A stretch of DNA of 64,000 nucleotides from Mimachlamys varia (Eukaryota; Mollusca; Bivalvia; Pectinida; Pectinidae): positions 11,790,001 through 11,854,000 of the forward strand of contig OX392534.1 of the NCBI GenBank assembly GCA_947623455.1, given 5' to 3'. Positions 29,701-35,700 of the stretch are shown here, piece after piece. Within the stretch, counting starts at the first letter, position 1; each line of letters starts with the position of its first letter. Both the position numbers and the translations under genes were made by a program. The notes under the pieces were generated by a model. It was not told the DNA's origin. It made no database searches and saw nothing but the letters and a program-made list of their open reading frames with translations.

Positions 29701-32700
29701 AATACATGACAGTTCACCTTATTTTAGCTTCGCGCTAAACAGAATTTCTCTAAAGCCAAGAGGGAGAGCCTCGGACTTACAATGCCGGTGGAAAGACACT
29801 ACTCCTTTTCTTGTTACATGTAACATTAAATCACTATATTTACCATTGGATGGCATTACCACTATATATCCCTACCAAATTCAGTTGGCATTCATTAGGC
29901 CATGAATGCCAATGACCGATTGTTGACGTCATCATTATTATGACGTCATAATTGTTACCTTGGAAACCATTGACCGTCCCCAGTCGATGGCTGTTCTTTT
30001 CATTGAACAAGCATATGCGACAAATACATTTATTGAGCTAAACGCTGAGAAATAAAATGTGTTATTGATTGTTTTATGACATGAGCAGATTCTAAAAATG
30101 GTAAATATAAGTATTGAACTGCTTTCAGTTGGCTTTCATAGGCTATATGAATGCCAACTGAAAGCAGTTCAATGCTTAAATATTCCATATTTTTTTATTT
30201 ACGTACACTTCTCGGAGACGTATTAACAGCTTACGTTAAACACGGTCGCAAACACATATGTGACATTCCGGATTTATCTCGCCAGACAAACGCTTATGAG
30301 TAAATACATGAATCATTCGATAATATCGTAAGTGCAACTTATCTATGAAGTACGTCTTACTGATATAATAGATATATGACATACCGACTGTGTGAAACTT
30401 ATCTACATATGACTGTCTGTCGTATGTTCTACACAAGGACAAGATGAATATGTCATAAAAATACCGGAAGACAATCTTTAATCTTAATTTATATCTTTTG
30501 TTAGAAAAAAAAGCTCAGAACGGTATAAGCGGCCAAACATTTGCTGTGGAGAGGAATGTTTAAGTAGCATCTTGCGCGATTTGATATTTGATGTCAGGAA
30601 ATTTGACAACACCCAACAAACTTTAAATCGTCGAATTCGATTTCCTATAATTTCTATAAAGAGACTAGCAGATCTTATCATAATTCAAAATGGGGTAGGA
30701 ACTGTAAAAGTAAAAAGGATGGGTTCTTCAAAACTTTTAAGAAGAGGGAAACGAATTCTAACAGGAAAGGGAGTTTTATAACACAGTCTAAGTATACAAT
30801 TTAATAGCTCCCAATTCTGATGTCTTAAACAATATTCGTTGAGAATTGGAGCATGTCTATGACAAACGTAAATACATGTATAATACACAACCGAACTTAT
30901 TTTGAACGAGCATACATTCGAAAAACCACTTTTGTCATACTAAGGGGGACTACTATCGCTATTAAAGGTTATTTAGAACGCTATAGTACGTTTAAGAAAA
31001 GTATATTACCGCTAAATTTGAAATGATAATTTCTTACTAGGTGAAATCTTTCTCAGAGCGCTAAAATGAGACTGCGCTTATCTAAATACACACACCCTTA
31101 CAAAAACCTTACATATATTTTGATAGCTTCGGCATACTGTATCTATTACTAAATTTAAGAGGTGCAGCATATGTGTGTGTTACGTCATCTTTGACCATTA
31201 TAAATTTAGCATAGACACTTATTAAATGCAGTAAAAAGTATAATACTTGGTAACGACAACCGCAATTAATTCCGTAACACTATACGCTATAGTAATATAG
31301 TTAAAAAAAATATTGTATACGAGTTTGGTTACTATGGGTTATGGCGAACAACTGACAAGTGATAACGAAGGCTACTTACGTGGTACATCGGTCATGTTAA
31401 CCCGGACTCGGGTTGTGCTTTTTTTCTGTGGCGACCCTGAGTCGATAGCGGTCACAGTGAAGGTGTACTGGCTGATACTTTCAGGAAACGACCCTACAAT
31501 CATGATCTTTCCTGTGTTTGGCGTTATGTTGAAATACGGACGCACGTCTCTGTCAAGGATTCTATACTGAAAATAGGAATTGTAAATCTGGGTGTCGTTG
31601 TCAACCGCATGCACCGTCCCAAGAAGATCGATTCCTTTCTCAAACGACTTCCGGTATGTAAGGAAGTCGTATTGGGGCTGGTCAAACGTCGGGGCGAACA
31701 TGTTCTCTTCGACGACATCAATGACGACATCCTTGTCCCTGATAACTCCCTCAACCGTCCCGTAGACCCGGAAGTGGAATGTGTGATTGAAGGGTTGGTC
31801 TATGTATCGTCGGGTGACCAGAATCCACGTTAAAGGTGTCGATCTGTGGAGTTTGAAGTACGACGACTCCTCGGGTTGAGTAAGTGCCAGTTCATCAAGG
31901 GGACCCCCCGTGATGTTGTCGTAGCCTGTCACAGTCAACACTGGGGTGTTAGGGGGCGCATTCTGGTAGATACGGGCCGGGTAGGGCATCACCTCCAGTA
32001 CAAGTACGGGGGTCGGGCCACCTACAACAGGAAGATAACATGATAACATTTTAATACGACGTTAAAGAATGTTTTTGACTTTCAGCTGTAGTCGAGAGAT
32101 AAAGCTGCCGGGGCATCAAAGCTGACTTGAACGACACACGTTGTTTCTGTAAAACAGTTAAGAAATAGTAAGCAATTGTGATCATAAATAATTATATTGG
32201 TGTTAATTTGTGCATGTCATTTTATCTAACAATGTCGATTGGTTTTTAAAATTTTATGAATGAGCTGTAAAATCTGCTATATGATTTTAACAATTGGTTT
32301 CTGTTATTTCGTCACAGTATTGCACATTAGCTAGTTGTGACGAAATGACTTAACACATGAATAGGCATGGAAACTTTTTCGCCCACTAACATTCGCTCTG
32401 TCGATTCTGTAAGCGGTCATTTGATTGGCTAATGCAAAACGTCACCAGAACGGGACTCCCTATGGGATGTTGTCAGATCTTGACGCAGGACAGAGAAGTT
32501 TACAGAACGGCGCGGAGATCAATATATGATTTAAAACAGACTGTTTAAAGTGTCGGGTTCATTTTCAAGTGATGAAAATATTCCTGTGTACAGCCGTTGG
32601 TTTCTATAACGGCATTGTTCCGCCTTGAAGTAAAACAATTATCATTGTTACGTTCAATGATGACATGGGAATAAAGGACAATACCGTATACACCATTGTG

Positions 32701-35700
32701 ATAATCTTTTATTAAATCATTTAAACACACAAATCAAATTTGATAGCAGAATTTCACATCTTTATGTCTCACACAAGTTTTGTCAACAATGGCATAGTGA
32801 AGTAAAAAAAATATGTCATATTTGTATAATCATACTCTTACTGTTGTGCTGTCAGTGCTGAAGTGAAGTTGATAAGGCACTTGCCTTTCACCAATGCGGC
32901 TAGGGTTCAAAATTCATCTTCAGGTACTCCGGTTTCCCCTTAATCCAACTTCAGGCTTCCACCCCAGGGTCCCTTATAACAAGCTTGATTAATAAGCTAA
33001 CTAACTTGCTTTATGATTAAATTAATTTCAACCTTGTAAAATGTGTTTTTGCCTCAAATTATACAGGAAAATGACACAACCCTAACCCACCCACCCACGC
33101 ACGCGCACACACCCACCCACCCACATGCTGCATTTTCAATAAAGTTATTGGTAAAATATACCACAAAATAAATTACACTGCATCATACAGCTGTTTAGTC
33201 CTTCTAGGACTCGTCAGTAATGCAACGAACTAAAGGCGGGAATCTAAATTTATTAAACTGATGTAGAAGCAGAAGGGTCGGGTCGTAAATCCTCTTTAAT
33301 CTATGAATTTAGAATAAAATATGATAAAAGACTATTCAGCTATATACGTATATAGAAAGTTTAGAAAGTTTATGTATATAGGCCTAATGCAAGGTGACGT
33401 AACACATTGATCATGTTGAGGATACACTTGTAAGTACCTGTAGCACACCATAACCCAATGATTGGAACAGACAATATTACAAAGTACAAAGAAACACTGA
33501 GACTATATTAATTAGTGTTATCGGGACAGATCTACTCTGCGTGCTCTTGAAAGCTAACCATCAAAAACCAATTTGATGTGAATTTGGTTTTAAGTGTTTG
33601 ACAGTTGACGATATGTAGACACGTGCTTACCTTACACTATCGGTATACATTCTAGATCAAATAGAACACCGACTCCGCGGGGGGCCAATATCTGTTTTAC
33701 GGTCAGGTTTAGCATTCACCTGCCACCGTTCGTAAACACCGACTCTTTAGCAACAACAATATCGGAAAGGTTGATTGCTACAAGTAAGGACAAAACGTGC
33801 TGTTTTTACTGTTATATTTGTTTATACGAGTGTGCGTGCGATGTATGTTTTAGGTCCTGCTGGTTTTAGTCGGTCAGACATCCTCCTCCTTTGTTCAACC
33901 CCTTATCTTAATACTGCGTTTTAAATATATAGAAAGCAGTTTTACTGTTAGAAGAGAGTAAAAATGTTAAATTTGTACTGAGCTATAATTCTGATAACGG
34001 GCTTAGCGGGGACACCATATGATAAGGCGTAGAATATATGAATGTCTGGTAAAGGACATCGATGGTAACCCAGGGGCCTTTCACTTAGGACAGTGGGTTA
34101 CCGACCATAAGTAATGGGAAACCTATCAAGTCGTCCCCCATCTCGGTGTGTCTAGGACATTGAAGTTGAATATCATTTCCAGATCAAATGTAATATGTAT
34201 AAAGAGTTAAGGGAATAAATATATTAAACAATATTATATAAGAAATCCAGGTATGTTTGAATAAATACAATTATTTAACACAAATAACATTACAGAGCTA
34301 TTCAATCTTGGTAAATATATTTGTTTAGCATTAGAAAGAAGAAAGTTAATATCAGTGTAAATCCAGCATTATGTTTTTACTCTCACTCTATCCTATGTAA
34401 ACTGCCTGCATTGTGTGAATGAATGGGCTCTAGTAAAGTGGATGTGAATTATGTATGAGAGGTTTACATGCATGTTTGTTAATGTACTTATTTATGCAAT
34501 GAATGTTTTAGCAAACGTTGTTACAGTCCTATATCACACATTGCTATTGATGACAAACTAAATAAAGCCCGGTAGGGCTTTATGAAAGTTTGTCAGCAAT
34601 ATCAATGTGTGTTATAGGACTGTAACAATGTTTGCTAAAATGTTCATTACTTATATTTATATTTTGATAGAATTTTTGTGCTTTTTTCGTTACTTCGAAC
34701 CAATTTTGAACAGCAAATCAAGTGCAGACAACAATGAAAGTGATGACGTCACAATATAGATTGATGACGTCACAATAACAAATGTTGTTATAGTCTTAGG
34801 CACTGGGTGTTATAGGCGTATGACAGCAAATGCCTCTTAGCATTGTTTCAAAGGGAAAATACGGAGCAAATGTAAATATTGTATTATATTTACATTTGCT
34901 CAGCAATTTTCCGTTGACGTAACGCTAAAAGGCAATTGCTGTCATACGCCTATAACACCCAGTGCCTCAGACTATAACAGCAGTTGCTATTGTGACGTCA
35001 TCAATCTCTTTTGTGACGTCATCAATTTCATTGTTGTCTTCACTTGATTTGCTGTTAAAAATCGGACCGAAGAAACTAAATAAAGCACCATAATTCTATC
35101 AAAATGTAATTATAAGTAATGAACATTTTAGCAAACATTGTTAACAACATTTGCTAAAACATTCATTGCTCAAATGTTTTACATGTATGTCACTTATGTT
35201 TTCTTATGCGATGAGTTGTAAATAAATAATCTGAACCTGGAGGCCAAGTAAGACAGAGGGGAACAGACGATTCCACAAGGAATCCCAGTTAGACGCTTTA
35301 TACGCAAACGAAGTAATGCTGATATCAATTCATCGCCCGAGTGTTTGTTTTACGTTACTGCTATACGTGTAATAAATAAGACAAGTGGTTTGAACTGTCT
35401 GCCGCTGTGCAGATGGTTACAGGAAAAGCCGGATAGTCTTTCGCATGGTAGGAGAGACGAACCTATGTAAATGCAATTCAATTTTATTGCATGTTACATC
35501 CAAATAACATTGTGTGGATAGAGCTCCAAATGATATTACCAAACATTCACATGAAGTATATATGCATATATTTACAGTCTACACTGACATTCACTCGATA
35601 ACCATTACTCAACAGACTATCATTATCACTGCATAACTGTAGTCAAACACGTGACAAATTTCTATGACGTCGACAACAATTCATGTGGGCGGAGCTATGC

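Larger units (their letters stand above)
27839..31379. other. Intron 2, 3.5 kb
   Basis: Contains a GC-richer stretch at about 28400-28760, palindromes at about 29880-30175, and the third 65-bp motif copy at 31127-31195. A 111-codon open frame at 28397-28732 has no recognisable family and is not called a gene. Confidence 0.6.

Noticed and set aside
31313..32043. Plus-strand open frames opposite exon 2
   Set aside because: Antisense shadows of the cadherin exon.
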